Origin: Deltaproteobacteria bacterium SG8_13
Lineage (GTDB): Bacteria > Desulfobacterota > Desulfobacteria > Desulfobacterales > SG8-13
Assembly: GCA_001303025.1 (NCBI GenBank)
Contig: LJNK01000015.1
Coordinates: 1 to 64,000 of the forward strand
Length of the DNA: 64,000 nt
Direction of reading: 5' to 3'
The notes beneath the pieces were generated by a model. The model was not told where the DNA came from. It ran no database searches and saw only the letters and a list, made by a program, of their open reading frames with translations. Positions 1 to 9,934 of this stretch are shown here, one piece after another. A program made the translations under genes and the position numbers. Positions within the stretch are counted from its first letter, which is position 1. Every line of letters begins with the position of its first letter.

Positions 1-2
1 AA

Positions 3-1319
3 ATTGTAACCGAAATTCGCCGAAGGCTCGGCCCTCAGTATCCACTGTCGTTTAAGATCAGTGCGCAGGAGTTTGTGCCCGGCGGCCTCACGGTCGATGA
101 AAGCATCGACATCCTGCGGCTGCTGGTCGATGCCGGAGTCGATGTCGTACAGGTTTCGGCCGGCAACGATTCGACTCCCGAATGGATTTGCCAGCCGATG
201 TTCATGCCCAAGGCCTGCCTGGCGGATTCAGCCGCGCGGATCAAGCAGAACCTGGATATTCCGGTGATGGCGGTGGGGCGGATCAATGATCCCTGGACGG
301 CCGAAGATGTGATCAAGTCCGGCAAAGCCGACCTGGTTTGCATCGGCCGCGGCCTGATGGCCGATCCGGAAATGCCGAACAAAGCTCGCGAGGGACGGTT
401 CGACGAGATCCGAATCTGTATCGCCTGCAACACCTGCATGCAGTCGATTTTCAAAAAAGGTCGCTTGGAATGCCTCGTAAATCCCATCCTCGGGCGTGAA
501 AAGGAAATGCTGATCGCGCCCTCCCGAAAACCGAGAAAGGTGATGGTGGTCGGTGGGGGGCCGGGCGGCATGAACACCGCCTGGGTGGCCGCCAAGCGGG
601 GGCATGAGGTGCACCTGTACGAAAAGCAACCCTTTCTGGGCGGTCAACTGGTGCCCGGCAGCCAAACTCCCTACAAGCGGGAGATGCAGACCTTGATTCA
701 TTTTCAACAAAAGCAGGTGGAGTCAAACGGCGTCATCTGCCACCTTGGCTGCGAGGTTACAACCGAAACCGTAATAGAATTGAACCCGGACGTGGTGGTT
801 CTGGCCACCGGATCCAAACCGGTGATGCCGCAGGTCAAGGGAATTGACCATCCGATCGTTCTGCCCTTTGACGCCATCTTGAACGGCAAGGGGTTGGAGG
901 GCCGGAAGACGGTCGTCGTCGGCGGCGGGGCGACCGGCTGCGAAGTCGCTTACCATATATCCGAACAGGGTTCTGCGGTCACGATTGTTGAGATGACCCC
1001 GAAGATCGGCGGCGACCTCGAATCGGTCACCCGCAAGCTGTTGATCCGCAAACTCAAGGAGAGAGACACCCGTTTTCTGGCCGGGCACCGATTGCTGGCA
1101 GTCGATAGCGACGGTGTATGGGTGGCCGGCCCGGACAACCTGGAAAAGAAGATCGCCACCCAGCAGGTTGTTATCGCCATCGGCATCCGGTCAAACAACA
1201 CGATCCACGATCAGGTGAAGGCCCTGGGGTATGAAACCCATATCATCGGCGACTGTCTGGAACCGCGCACGGCCAAGGCGGCCATCCTGGACGGCGCCCG
1301 GCTCGGCCGCTCGATTTGA
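3..1319 (+). CDS. NADH:flavin oxidoreductase / 2,4-dienoyl-CoA reductase-like FMN/4Fe-4S/FAD enzyme, 5' truncated by window edge
   Basis: Frame open from base 3; C-x2-C-x2-C-x11-C Fe-S motif (CIACNTCMQSIFKKGRLEC), GGGPGGM and GGGATG dinucleotide-binding motifs, IGRGLMADPE TIM-barrel end. Confidence 0.88.
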   Translation: MVTEIRRRLGPQYPLSFKISAQEFVPGGLTVDESIDILRLLVDAGVDVVQVSAGNDSTPEWICQPMFMPKACLADSAARIKQNLDIPVMAVGRINDPWTAEDVIKSGKADLVCIGRGLMADPEMPNKAREGRFDEIRICIACNTCMQSIFKKGRLECLVNPILGREKEMLIAPSRKPRKVMVVGGGPGGMNTAWVAAKRGHEVHLYEKQPFLGGQLVPGSQTPYKREMQTLIHFQQKQVESNGVICHLGCEVTTETVIELNPDVVVLATGSKPVMPQVKGIDHPIVLPFDAILNGKGLEGRKTVVVGGGATGCEVAYHISEQGSAVTIVEMTPKIGGDLESVTRKLLIRKLKERDTRFLAGHRLLAVDSDGVWVAGPDNLEKKIATQQVVIAIGIRSNNTIHDQVKALGYETHIIGDCLEPRTAKAAILDGARLGRSI

Positions 1320-1332
1320 TTCTGCACCCCCC

Positions 1333-1378
1333 AAATAAAGCAGGGAGGAGCGAGGCAAACGCCCTCCATGTTTTATTT
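1333..1378. terminator. Imperfect hairpin between convergent genes, possible bidirectional terminator
   Basis: aaataaagcagggagg ... ccctccatgttttattt inverted repeat with A/T flanks between two convergent stop codons. Confidence 0.4.
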
Positions 1379-1424
1379 CCGCCGGCAGGCAGTAAGTGTG
1401 TGATACCCTGACGACAGGTGCCGA

Positions 1425-2603
1425 TCAGCGCTCGTCCAGAGGCACGAACGTGCACTCCTCCGGACCGCAGTAGTCCCCGATATAGTCCGATTCGGGCCGA
1501 TACAGGGCCGGTTTCTGGGCCGCTCCCGCATACTGCTCCTCGATCACGTGGGCCGTCCAGCCGGCAACCCGCGATACCGCAAAAACAGGCGTGAAAAAGT
1601 CGATGGGAATCCCCATGGCGTAATAGAGAGACGCGCTGTAGAAATCGACATTGGTGAATATCTCGATTCCTTTACGCTGTTTGAAAATCTCCTTGCCTTC
1701 ATGCTCCAGTTCCTTGGAGATGGCGTACCACTGCGGCTCGCCGATGCGCGCGCACATCCTCTCCGACATCGGCGCCAGGATGTGTGCCCGGGGGTCGTCG
1801 GTCTTGTAGACCGCGTGTCCCAAACCGAACAGCAGGCGCCCCGCATCCAGCTCATCGTTCACGTAGGCCTCCACCGCATCCACCGATCCGATGCGCTTCA
1901 GCATCTGCATCACGCGCACATTTGCCCCGCCGTGAAGGTCTCCCGACAAGGAACCCACCGCCGCCGACACGGAAGCGTACATATGCGCCCTGGTGGAGGC
2001 CACTTCCCGGGCGGCGAAGGTGGAGGCATTGAAGGAGTGTTCGGCATGCAGCACCAGCGCCACATCCATAAAATGGGCGATTTCGTCGTCGGGCTCCTCA
2101 CCCGTCAACATGTATAGAAAATTCGCCGCATGCCCCAGATCGGTCCGGGGGGAGACGACCTGCTTGCCGGCACGAACCCGCTCCCAGGCGGCCAGCAGTA
2201 CCGGAAACTGTGCAATCAGCCGCACTGCCATCCGGTCGGCGGCTTCTTTGCCCTGTTCTTTGATATCCGGATCGTGATTGGCCAGCATGCTGACGCCCGC
2301 CTGCAGAATGTCCATCGGCAGGGAATCGGCCGGGCGGGTTTTCAGCGCCGCCACCATTTCCTCAGGTATCCGTCGTTCAGCCGCCAGGCGCGACCGGAAT
2401 TGTTCAAGTGCCCGGCTTCCCGGCAACTTTTCATACAGCAGCAAATAGGCCACCTCCTCGAAGCTGGCGCGGTCGGCCAGGTCCTTGACGAGATAGCCGC
2501 GGTAGATCAGTCGACCTGCTTTACCGTCCACGTCACTGATGCGCGTGCTGGCAATTGTCACACCGCGCAACCCTGTGTTGAGGATCCCTTGTTGTTCTTC
2601 CAT
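1425..2603 (-). CDS. Citrate synthase / 2-methylcitrate synthase family
   Basis: Full-length 392 aa; GLRGV, YRGY, LHGGAN, GLGHAVYKTDDPRA, SRVAGWTAHVIEE motifs. Confidence 0.93.
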   Translation of the reverse strand: MEEQQGILNTGLRGVTIASTRISDVDGKAGRLIYRGYLVKDLADRASFEEVAYLLLYEKLPGSRALEQFRSRLAAERRIPEEMVAALKTRPADSLPMDILQAGVSMLANHDPDIKEQGKEAADRMAVRLIAQFPVLLAAWERVRAGKQVVSPRTDLGHAANFLYMLTGEEPDDEIAHFMDVALVLHAEHSFNASTFAAREVASTRAHMYASVSAAVGSLSGDLHGGANVRVMQMLKRIGSVDAVEAYVNDELDAGRLLFGLGHAVYKTDDPRAHILAPMSERMCARIGEPQWYAISKELEHEGKEIFKQRKGIEIFTNVDFYSASLYYAMGIPIDFFTPVFAVSRVAGWTAHVIEEQYAGAAQKPALYRPESDYIGDYCGPEECTFVPLDER

Positions 2604-2764
2604 GCCAATCCTCCTGTCTATCGGCTGTTTTCCCTGTCTGGAATCGTTTCGCCGGAAAATCGGTGTTTCCTGTATCGACCACGGAAGGCTCCTGCAAGCA
2701 GCCTATCGGCGGGGTTCAGCCACAGAACCCGGTTTCCCTGTCGGCAGTTTCATCGGCGGTGGTT

Positions 2765-2977
2765 TTAGAGGTCAATCCACATGTCCGCTTCGTTTCCACA
2801 GCTGGTGCAGGTCGCCGTTCCTTTCACCTGCTGCGGGGCTTTTTCCCGCGCCGGTTCCTTTTTCTCGCTTTTCTCTTTTTCGTCTTCATCCGGAAGTGTG
2901 CATACAAAGGTCATTTCCGCTTCGTTTCCACAGTTCTCGCATCGGCACAGTTGCTTTTTTTCAATAGTCTCACTCAT
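2765..2977 (-). CDS. Small (70 aa) protein with two zinc-ribbon-like half sites
   Basis: Two copies of CxxCGNEA-[ED]-M separated by a charged linker; precedes citrate synthase on the same strand. Confidence 0.65.
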   Translation of the reverse strand: MSETIEKKQLCRCENCGNEAEMTFVCTLPDEDEKEKSEKKEPAREKAPQQVKGTATCTSCGNEADMWIDL

Positions 2978-3275
2978 TTCACACCCCCAATGGCTTCTGA
3001 TGTTCTTTTATTAAAATGATATGGAGTCCGTTGAAAGTCAAGCGAGAATTTACCACCCGTCCGGCGGTTGATTGACCTGCACGGCTCTACCGTTCCGAGT
3101 TTTCGCAGCCCCACCGGCTGTTTGTGGACAGGTGGCCATGAGCCGCGGCAGAAAACCTCTCGATGGAGAAGAACATGAAAGCGCGGTTGAAATGGAGAAT
3201 CAAAAATGATAAGCAGTCCGTCAATCAACACATCGGTTTGCAGCTACCGGCAAACTCTATCTGGCAGGCTTGTCC

Positions 3276-4622
3276 ATGAAAACCATCCGGATTGCGAAAG
3301 GATACAACCTACAGCTCGGCGGTCGCCCTTCAACGGAGGTTGAAAGCCTGCCGGAACCAGCCCGTCTTGCGCTTTTGCCGGAGCACATCCCCTTCATCAA
3401 ACCCCGACTGCTGGTTGCGGTCGGTCAGACCGTTCGGCAGGGCACACCGCTTATCGAGGACAAACGCAACGCGTCCGTTCGATTTCTCTCACCCGGCGGC
3501 GGCCGCATCGCAGAGATCAACTTCGGGCATCGACGAGTGATTCAGGAAATCGTTATCGAAAGAGACGCCCAGGAACAGGCGGTGGCGTTCGAGTCGATCG
3601 CCGAATCGGAACTGGAGACCTTTCCACGCAAACGGCTGATCGAAGCGATCCTTGCCGGGGGTCTCTGGCCGCTGATTCGCCAGTTGCCTTTTCGCGACTA
3701 CGCGCAGATGGAACTCGAACCGCCGATGATCATTGTCGGCCTCGGCAGCCTGGAACCGTTTCAGCCCCTGCCGGAAGTTTACCTGGCCGGGAAAGAATCA
3801 CTTTTCGAATACGGCCTAACGGCACTGAAACGACTGGCCCCCCAGGTGCACGTTTGTGCACCGGATTCCGGGGATTCTCTTCCCGACCGCCTGTCCTCGC
3901 TGGTCAGCCTGCATTACAGCGGCCCCTATCCGGCCCACGATCCGGGAGTTATCCTGTATCGGGTAAAAAAATCACCGGAGGAAAACCGTGCCTGGTATAT
4001 CGCCGGGCAGGATGTCCTGCTGCTGGCCCACCTGTTGAAAACCGGAACGTATCCGACCGAAAGAGACATTGTGCTTGCCGGCCCGTCAGCCACAACGAGA
4101 AAACATTTTCGCACCCGTCTCGGCGTACCGCTGGCGGACATTACCGCCGGACGCCGGGAAGAAGGAGACATTCGCCACATCGAAGGAGGCGTGCTGTCCG
4201 GGTTTGTCGGATCGGATCAAACCTACCTCGGTTTTTACGAAAGCGCCGTCAATCTGCTGCCGGAGGGCAACCGCAAGGGGGAGCTGCTGGGGCTTTTCCG
4301 TCCCGGATACCGGCGTCCGAGCTATTCGAGAACATTTATTTCGAAGCTGAATAAAAACGACCTGGTCTACGACTGCAACATTCACGGTGGTGACCGCGCC
4401 TGCATCGCCTGCGGATACTGCGCCCAGGTCTGCCCGGTGGATATATTGCCCCAGTTTGCGTACAAATCGATTCTCGCCGGTGAGGTGGAAGAATCCCTGG
4501 AGCACGGTTTGCTCGACTGCGTCGAGTGCGGGCTGTGTTCCTATGTTTGTCCTTCAAAGATCGAGCTGGCCGAAACCCTGCACAGGGCCAGGGTGAATTA
4601 TTACATCGAGCAGTCGAAGTGA
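3276..4622 (+). CDS. nqrA: Na+-translocating NADH:quinone oxidoreductase subunit A with C-terminal 2x[4Fe-4S] motifs
   Basis: NqrA-like N-terminus (IRIAKGYNLQLGG...LLPEHIPFIKPRL), first gene of nqr cluster; CIACGYCAQVCP and CVECGLCSYVCP near C-terminus; ATGA overlap with nqrB. Confidence 0.87.
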   Translation: MKTIRIAKGYNLQLGGRPSTEVESLPEPARLALLPEHIPFIKPRLLVAVGQTVRQGTPLIEDKRNASVRFLSPGGGRIAEINFGHRRVIQEIVIERDAQEQAVAFESIAESELETFPRKRLIEAILAGGLWPLIRQLPFRDYAQMELEPPMIIVGLGSLEPFQPLPEVYLAGKESLFEYGLTALKRLAPQVHVCAPDSGDSLPDRLSSLVSLHYSGPYPAHDPGVILYRVKKSPEENRAWYIAGQDVLLLAHLLKTGTYPTERDIVLAGPSATTRKHFRTRLGVPLADITAGRREEGDIRHIEGGVLSGFVGSDQTYLGFYESAVNLLPEGNRKGELLGLFRPGYRRPSYSRTFISKLNKNDLVYDCNIHGGDRACIACGYCAQVCPVDILPQFAYKSILAGEVEESLEHGLLDCVECGLCSYVCPSKIELAETLHRARVNYYIEQSK

Positions 4623-5806
4623 TGGGAACGATAGAGAAATTATTCGAATCCTGGAGAAAGCATTTCGAAAATGGCGGCCGATTTGAAAGGTGGTATCCGT
4701 TTTTCGAATCGATCGAATCGGTCTTTTTTGCCCCTGCAAGGGTGACGGAAAACGCACCCAACGTTCGCGATCACCTGGATGTCAAGCGCTTCATGATGTT
4801 GGTAATCGTGGCGCTACTGCCCCATTACGCCTTCGGGGTCTATAATGTGGGACACCTGGCGCATCTGGCATCCGGTCTTTCCACTGACTTTGGAGCCGTC
4901 GTCTTTACGGGTCTGAAAACGGTCGTCCCCCTGGTGGTGGTCACCTACATGGTTGGTTTTTTCTGGGAGACCTTGTTTGCCGTTGTTCGCAAGCACGAAA
5001 TCAGTGAAGGCCTGTTCGTTTCCTGCGCCCTGTTTCCCCTCACCCTGCCGCCTACCATCCCGCTGTGGCAGGCGGCGCTGGGGATATCCTTTGGAATCGT
5101 CATCGGCAAGGAAATCTTCGGTGGTACGGGCAGAAACTTTCTCAACCCCGCCCTTACCGGCAGGGCCTTTCTATACTTCGCCTACCCGGCTCAGCTTTCC
5201 GGCGATGCCGTTTGGACCCAGCTGCTGGCCGGTCGCAACGCACCGGTGGATGCATTTACCAGCGCCACGCCTCTGGCCATCGCCGCCGTAACGGATCGGC
5301 TGGGGGACGCGCAGAGCGCCCTGGCAGATTCCGGTTACAGCATCACAACCCTGCTGGTGGGAACCTACCCCGGCAGCATCGGCGGCACATCCACCCTGTT
5401 GTGTATTGTAGGCGCCGTATTTTTGATTATATTGGGTATTGCCAACTATCGAATTGTCGTTGGATGCGTCGCGGGCTTGCTGGCGACCGGCTTTTTCCTC
5501 AACCTGGTGGCACCGGAAGGCAGCCTTCCGTATTTGGCCGTCAATCCAATCTACCATCTGCTCATGGGTGGGGCCATGTTCGGCTTCGCCTACATGGCCA
5601 CGGATCCGGTTTCCGCTGCCCACATGCCGGTCTCCAAATGGGTGTTCGGATTTTTGATCGGGGCGTTGACTGTGCTGATTCGGGTGTTCAACCCGGCTTA
5701 CCCCGAAGGGGTCGGTCTGGCCATTCTTTTTATGAACCTGTTCGCTCCGTTGCTCGATCATATAGAAATCAAAATCAGGCTGAAAAAACGGGTACCAAAT
5801 GTCTGA
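4622..5806 (+). CDS. nqrB: Na+-translocating NADH:quinone oxidoreductase subunit B
   Basis: Multi-TM; FTSATPLA FMN-Thr motif; GGTGRNFLNPALTGRAFLYFAYP. Confidence 0.94.
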   Translation: MGTIEKLFESWRKHFENGGRFERWYPFFESIESVFFAPARVTENAPNVRDHLDVKRFMMLVIVALLPHYAFGVYNVGHLAHLASGLSTDFGAVVFTGLKTVVPLVVVTYMVGFFWETLFAVVRKHEISEGLFVSCALFPLTLPPTIPLWQAALGISFGIVIGKEIFGGTGRNFLNPALTGRAFLYFAYPAQLSGDAVWTQLLAGRNAPVDAFTSATPLAIAAVTDRLGDAQSALADSGYSITTLLVGTYPGSIGGTSTLLCIVGAVFLIILGIANYRIVVGCVAGLLATGFFLNLVAPEGSLPYLAVNPIYHLLMGGAMFGFAYMATDPVSAAHMPVSKWVFGFLIGALTVLIRVFNPAYPEGVGLAILFMNLFAPLLDHIEIKIRLKKRVPNV

Positions 5807-6533
5807 TCGTTTGAAAACCCTGGTTTTTGCCGTCGTGATGTGCATCGTGTGCAGCATTCTCCTCACCACGGCCTCCAGGGGACTGCAACGTTTCCAGGAA
5901 AAAAACATCCTGATGGACATGCGCCGGAATATCCTGAAATCCGTAAACCTGGTCAAGGAAGGGGTCCCGTACAGCTATGGGGAAATTGAAAAGCTGTTCA
6001 CCGACAACATACAACCGATATGGGTGGACCCGTCCGGCCGTCAGGTCGAAGAAAACCGCAGAAGCGAGCAGGATTTCCGTCTCTATTTGTATACCCAAAA
6101 CGGCTCAGCAACCGCATACATCGTGCCGATTAACAGCCGCGGTCTGTGGGGTAAAATCCACGGGTACCTGGCCATCGAAAGCGACGGGTCAACCGTTTCC
6201 GGATTCACCGTATACAAGCATTCGGAAACGCCGGGACTCGGTGGTGAAATCGAAAAACAGTGGTTTCAAAACAACTGGGTGGGCAAAAAAATCGTCGATC
6301 AGGCCGGGCAATTTGTTTCCATCGGAATTGCCAAGGGAGCGGTGACCGATAAAATACCGCCCGCAAAGCAGATGAATTACGTAGACGGCATCAGCGGGGC
6401 GACGTTGACCGGAAAGTATCTTTCAGCGGGGATCCGGCAAATCCTCCAGCAGTATGAACCGGTTTCTATATCCTTTCGAAGCCGGCCGAAAGCCGATTCC
6501 ACCTCCCGCAGCAAAGCGGCGAACCCTGACTGA
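5799..6533 (+). CDS. nqrC: Na+-translocating NADH:quinone oxidoreductase subunit C
   Basis: N-terminal TM, DGISGATLT covalent FMN motif, position in operon. Confidence 0.93.
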   Translation: MSDRLKTLVFAVVMCIVCSILLTTASRGLQRFQEKNILMDMRRNILKSVNLVKEGVPYSYGEIEKLFTDNIQPIWVDPSGRQVEENRRSEQDFRLYLYTQNGSATAYIVPINSRGLWGKIHGYLAIESDGSTVSGFTVYKHSETPGLGGEIEKQWFQNNWVGKKIVDQAGQFVSIGIAKGAVTDKIPPAKQMNYVDGISGATLTGKYLSAGIRQILQQYEPVSISFRSRPKADSTSRSKAANPD

Positions 6534-6574
6534 CGCAAGCCGCTGGCTTTGCGGCAGCGCTATGGGAAGGAATA

Positions 6575-7225
6575 ATGAACGGAACCACAGCCAAACCATT
6601 GACCGCACTTCGCAGAACCCAGACCTACAGGGACATTGCCCGTGCGCTGTGGGAAGCCAACCCGGTTTCCAAACAGATATTGGGGATCTGCTCGTCTCTG
6701 GCGGTTACCGTGCAGCTGCAAACCGCCATCGTTATGAGCATCGCCCTGACGATGGTGGTGGCGCTCTCCAGCATGGCCATCTCGATGCTGCGGCAATGGA
6801 TTCCCCGCAACATCCGCATCATTGCTGAAGTGGCCGTTATTGCCACGCTGGTGATCATCGCCGATGAGATTCTGAAGGCCTTTCTGTACGACATCAGCAA
6901 ACAGCTGTCGGTGTTCGTCGGTCTGATCATTACCAACTGCATCGTACTGGGACGTGCCGAGGGATATGCTCTGTCCAATCCGCCTGTGCGTTCCTTCATG
7001 GACGGCATCGCCAACGGCATCGGATACAGTTCGATCCTGATCGGCGTTGCATTCCTTCGGGAGTTGCTCGGTTCGGGCAAGCTTCTGGGCTACCCGGTTA
7101 TTCCGGAAGCGCTGTACAAAGCGGGATACGTCAACAACGGGTTGATGGTGCTGGCGCCGGGGGCTTTCATTGTAATCGGCCTGTTCGTCTGGCTCGAGCA
7201 CACCCTGCTGAAAAAAAGCAGGTAG
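6575..7225 (+). CDS. nqrD: Na+-translocating NADH:quinone oxidoreductase subunit D
   Basis: Multi-TM NqrD/RnfE family; ITNCIVLGRAEGYA motif. Confidence 0.94.
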   Translation: MNGTTAKPLTALRRTQTYRDIARALWEANPVSKQILGICSSLAVTVQLQTAIVMSIALTMVVALSSMAISMLRQWIPRNIRIIAEVAVIATLVIIADEILKAFLYDISKQLSVFVGLIITNCIVLGRAEGYALSNPPVRSFMDGIANGIGYSSILIGVAFLRELLGSGKLLGYPVIPEALYKAGYVNNGLMVLAPGAFIVIGLFVWLEHTLLKKSR

Positions 7226-7843
7226 ATGGATCACATGGAAAACCTGATTAACATTGCGCTGAATTCGGTTTTTGTCGGAAACATCCTGCTGGCCTATTTT
7301 CTGGGAATGTGCTCCTTTCTGGCGGTTTCTAAAAACATGCAGACTGCCGCGGGACTGGGCGTTGCGGTGATATTCGTTTTGGCCATCACCACTCCGGTGA
7401 ACTGGCTGATATACAGCTTTCTGCTGGCACCCGGTGCGCTGGCCTGGGTCGGTCTGCCGGATCTAAACCTGAGCTATCTGAAGCTGGTGCTGTTTATCGC
7501 CACCATAGCCGCAATCGTGCAGGCGGTGGAGATGGTCATCGATCGTTACTCTCCGGCCCTTTACACGGCCCTGGGGGTCTTCCTGCCGCTGATCACCGTC
7601 AACTGCGCAATTCTCGGAGCGTCGCTGTTTATGGTCGAACGCAATTACACATTCAGCGAAACCATAGTATATGGAATCGGATCGGGCAGTGGATGGGCCC
7701 TTGCCATCATCTCCATGGCCGCCATCCAGAAAAAACTCCGTTACGCCGACGTGCCGGAGGGACTGCAGGGTTTTGCCATCAACATGATCACAACCGGCTT
7801 GATGGCGATCGGATTTATGCTGTTTGCAGGTATCTCCCTGTAG
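7226..7843 (+). CDS. nqrE: Na+-translocating NADH:quinone oxidoreductase subunit E
   Basis: Multi-TM NqrE/RnfA family; [14 protein letters not shown] and [12 protein letters not shown] motifs. Confidence 0.94.
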   Translation: MDHMENLINIALNSVFVGNILLAYFLGMCSFLAVSKNMQTAAGLGVAVIFVLAITTPVNWLIYSFLLAPGALAWVGLPDLNLSYLKLVLFIATIAAIVQAVEMVIDRYSPALYTALGVFLPLITVNCAILGASLFMVERNYTFSETIVYGIGSGSGWALAIISMAAIQKKLRYADVPEGLQGFAINMITTGLMAIGFMLFAGISL

Positions 7844-7877
7844 CCTTTGCGGGCCGATCCGCAAAAAGGAGTCCAAC

Positions 7878-9104
7878 TTGCTCGACATCTACCTTGTCAG
7901 CCTGATCGTTTTTCTCGGCGTTATCATCTTGCTCGTCGGTGCCCTGCTGCTGGTGGAGGCCCGGGTGGTGGTAAAAGGGGATCGAAGCATCGTTATCAAC
8001 GACGATCCGGACAAGAGCATCCAGACACCAACCGGCACGACGCTACTTTCGGCACTAAGCGGCAACAGCATCCTGCTGCCTTCTGCCTGCGGGGGCAAGG
8101 GCAGCTGCGGGCTGTGCAAATGTAAGGTCGAAGAAGGCGGACGCGACATCCTGCCCACCGAACTGGCCCATCTGAGCCGCAACGAAAAACTGAACCAGAT
8201 CCGCTTGAGCTGCCAGCTCAAGGTCAAAGAGGACATGCGGATTCGCATCCCGGACGAAATATTCAATATCAAGAAATACAATGCCACGGTTGTCGGCAAC
8301 GAAAATGTGGCTTCCTTCATAAAGGAGCTGCGGCTCAAACTGGATCCCGGGGAAAAAATGGATTTTATTACCGGTTCATACGTTCAGATCGACATTCCCG
8401 AATACGAACGTGAGTACCGGGAAATCCACGTCGGGGAAACCTATAAGAAAGTGTGGGATCGGTTCGATTTCTGGGGATTGAAAGCGCGCACGGAAGAGCC
8501 GGTCTACCGTGCGTACTCCATGGCCAATACGCCGGATGAGGACGAGCTGCGTTTTACGATCCGAATTGCCACGCCGCCGCCGGGAATGCCGGAGATCCCC
8601 CCAGGGGTGGCATCCTCCTATCTTTTTACGTTAAAACCCGACGATCGGGTGACCCTCAGCGGGCCTTACGGCGACTTTTTTATCAAGGACACCAGCCGGG
8701 AGATGTGTTTTATCGGCGGCGGTGCCGGTATGGCACCGATGCGAGCGCACATTTTCTACCAATTGCTCTCGGTCAACACCCCCCGCAAAATGTCGTTCTG
8801 GTACGGCGCCCGCTCAAAAGTCGAGATGTTTTACGACGAAGAGTTCAGGGAGCTGGAAGAGAATTTTGACAATTTTTCCTACCACGTGGCCCTGTCCGAG
8901 CCCCAGCCGGAAGACAACTGGGACGGCCCCACGGGATTCATCCACCAGGTACTGTACGAAGATTATCTGAAGGACCACGAAGACCCGACCGAAATCGAGT
9001 ATTACCTCTGCGGGCCTCCGATGATGCTCAAAGCGGTGCGGGAAATGCTCGACAGCCTGGGGGTGGAGCCGGAAATGGTCGCTTTTGACGATTTCGGCGG
9101 ATAA
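7878..9104 (+). CDS. nqrF: Na+-translocating NADH:quinone oxidoreductase subunit F
   Basis: 2Fe-2S motif CGGKGSCGLCKCKV...SCQ, FAD (RAYSMANT) and NAD (GGGAGMAPMRAH) motifs; likely TTG start at 7878 after aaaaaggag. Confidence 0.94.
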   Translation: MLDIYLVSLIVFLGVIILLVGALLLVEARVVVKGDRSIVINDDPDKSIQTPTGTTLLSALSGNSILLPSACGGKGSCGLCKCKVEEGGRDILPTELAHLSRNEKLNQIRLSCQLKVKEDMRIRIPDEIFNIKKYNATVVGNENVASFIKELRLKLDPGEKMDFITGSYVQIDIPEYEREYREIHVGETYKKVWDRFDFWGLKARTEEPVYRAYSMANTPDEDELRFTIRIATPPPGMPEIPPGVASSYLFTLKPDDRVTLSGPYGDFFIKDTSREMCFIGGGAGMAPMRAHIFYQLLSVNTPRKMSFWYGARSKVEMFYDEEFRELEENFDNFSYHVALSEPQPEDNWDGPTGFIHQVLYEDYLKDHEDPTEIEYYLCGPPMMLKAVREMLDSLGVEPEMVAFDDFGG

Positions 9105-9139
9105 ACGGCGGGGGCTGCCGGGCGGCAAATGCCAGGCGG

Positions 9140-9472
9140 TCAGAACTTGATTTTTTCCGGGGGACGTCGCTCGGGAACATAAACGTGCGGGATTCTATCC
9201 TCGTTCCAGTCTTCTGAAACATACAGGTTGCAATAACAGCTGCCGTATTCCTCGATGTCCGGAATGCTGTAAACACAGGGGCAGATGATGTCCCGGTCGT
9301 TATCCCGATCGCCGGACAGCAGCCGGCAGGGGCATCCCATGTAGCCGTAGCGCTCCTTGTTGAAAATCAGCGCCTCAAGCAGCTCAATGGCCCGCTCCCG
9401 GTCCTTGTTGAAATAGTATCCTTTGGCTTCCTGGACTTTTTTCATCGTGTCGTACAGCTTTTGTGCATCCAT
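9140..9472 (-). CDS. Ferredoxin:thioredoxin reductase catalytic subunit-like Fe-S disulfide reductase
   Basis: CPC ... CPC ... CYC motif triplet typical of FTR catalytic chain; start at MDAQKLY. Confidence 0.85.
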   Translation of the reverse strand: MDAQKLYDTMKKVQEAKGYYFNKDRERAIELLEALIFNKERYGYMGCPCRLLSGDRDNDRDIICPCVYSIPDIEEYGSCYCNLYVSEDWNEDRIPHVYVPERRPPEKIKF

Positions 9473-9726
9473 CACAGCCCCAATGCCTCCCGAATCTCTT
9501 TTTCCTTGAATCCGACGATGACTTTTTGCCCGATGATGATGGTGGGAAAAGAGCATTTCGGATTGAACTTTTTCACATCCTCTAAAATCGCCTTCCGCTC
9601 GTCACCCTCCAACAGGTCGACATCCACGAATTCGTATTTGACGGTGCAGTCCGAAAGCAGCTTTTTGGTCGACTTGCAGTGGCTGCAGGTGCTCAACGAA
9701 AAGATTTTTACCTGATTATCCGCCAT
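9472..9726 (-). CDS. Glutaredoxin-family protein
   Basis: KIFSLSTCSHCKSTKKLL, FPTIIIG; stop/start overlap with downstream FTR-like gene. Confidence 0.85.
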   Translation of the reverse strand: MADNQVKIFSLSTCSHCKSTKKLLSDCTVKYEFVDVDLLEGDERKAILEDVKKFNPKCSFPTIIIGQKVIVGFKEKEIREALGL

Positions 9727-9921
9727 CCTAGCCCATCCTTTCTCCGTCGAAAATTGAGCCAACCGTTACAAGGTTATTTACATAAACCATTATCATGCAG
9801 GATTCAATCGAAAAGTCCGCTGCGGTATTTCCCGGACGAGGACACATAATCTGTTGAAATTGTAGGGTAAAATTATTTTCTTTTTTCCTTGACAAGAACC
9901 GGCACCCCAGGTAGTGTTATC

Positions 9922-9934
9922 AGTAATCATTACT
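9922..9934. promoter_or_regulatory. Perfect 6-1-6 palindrome AGTAAT-C-ATTACT upstream of cooS
   Basis: Read directly; lies ~100 bp upstream of cooS ATG and ~27 bp downstream of a TTGACA at 9889-9894. Confidence 0.4.

Noticed and set aside
2974-3231. 85-aa ORF upstream of nqrA
   Set aside because: No RBS or domain; more likely the nqr leader/promoter region
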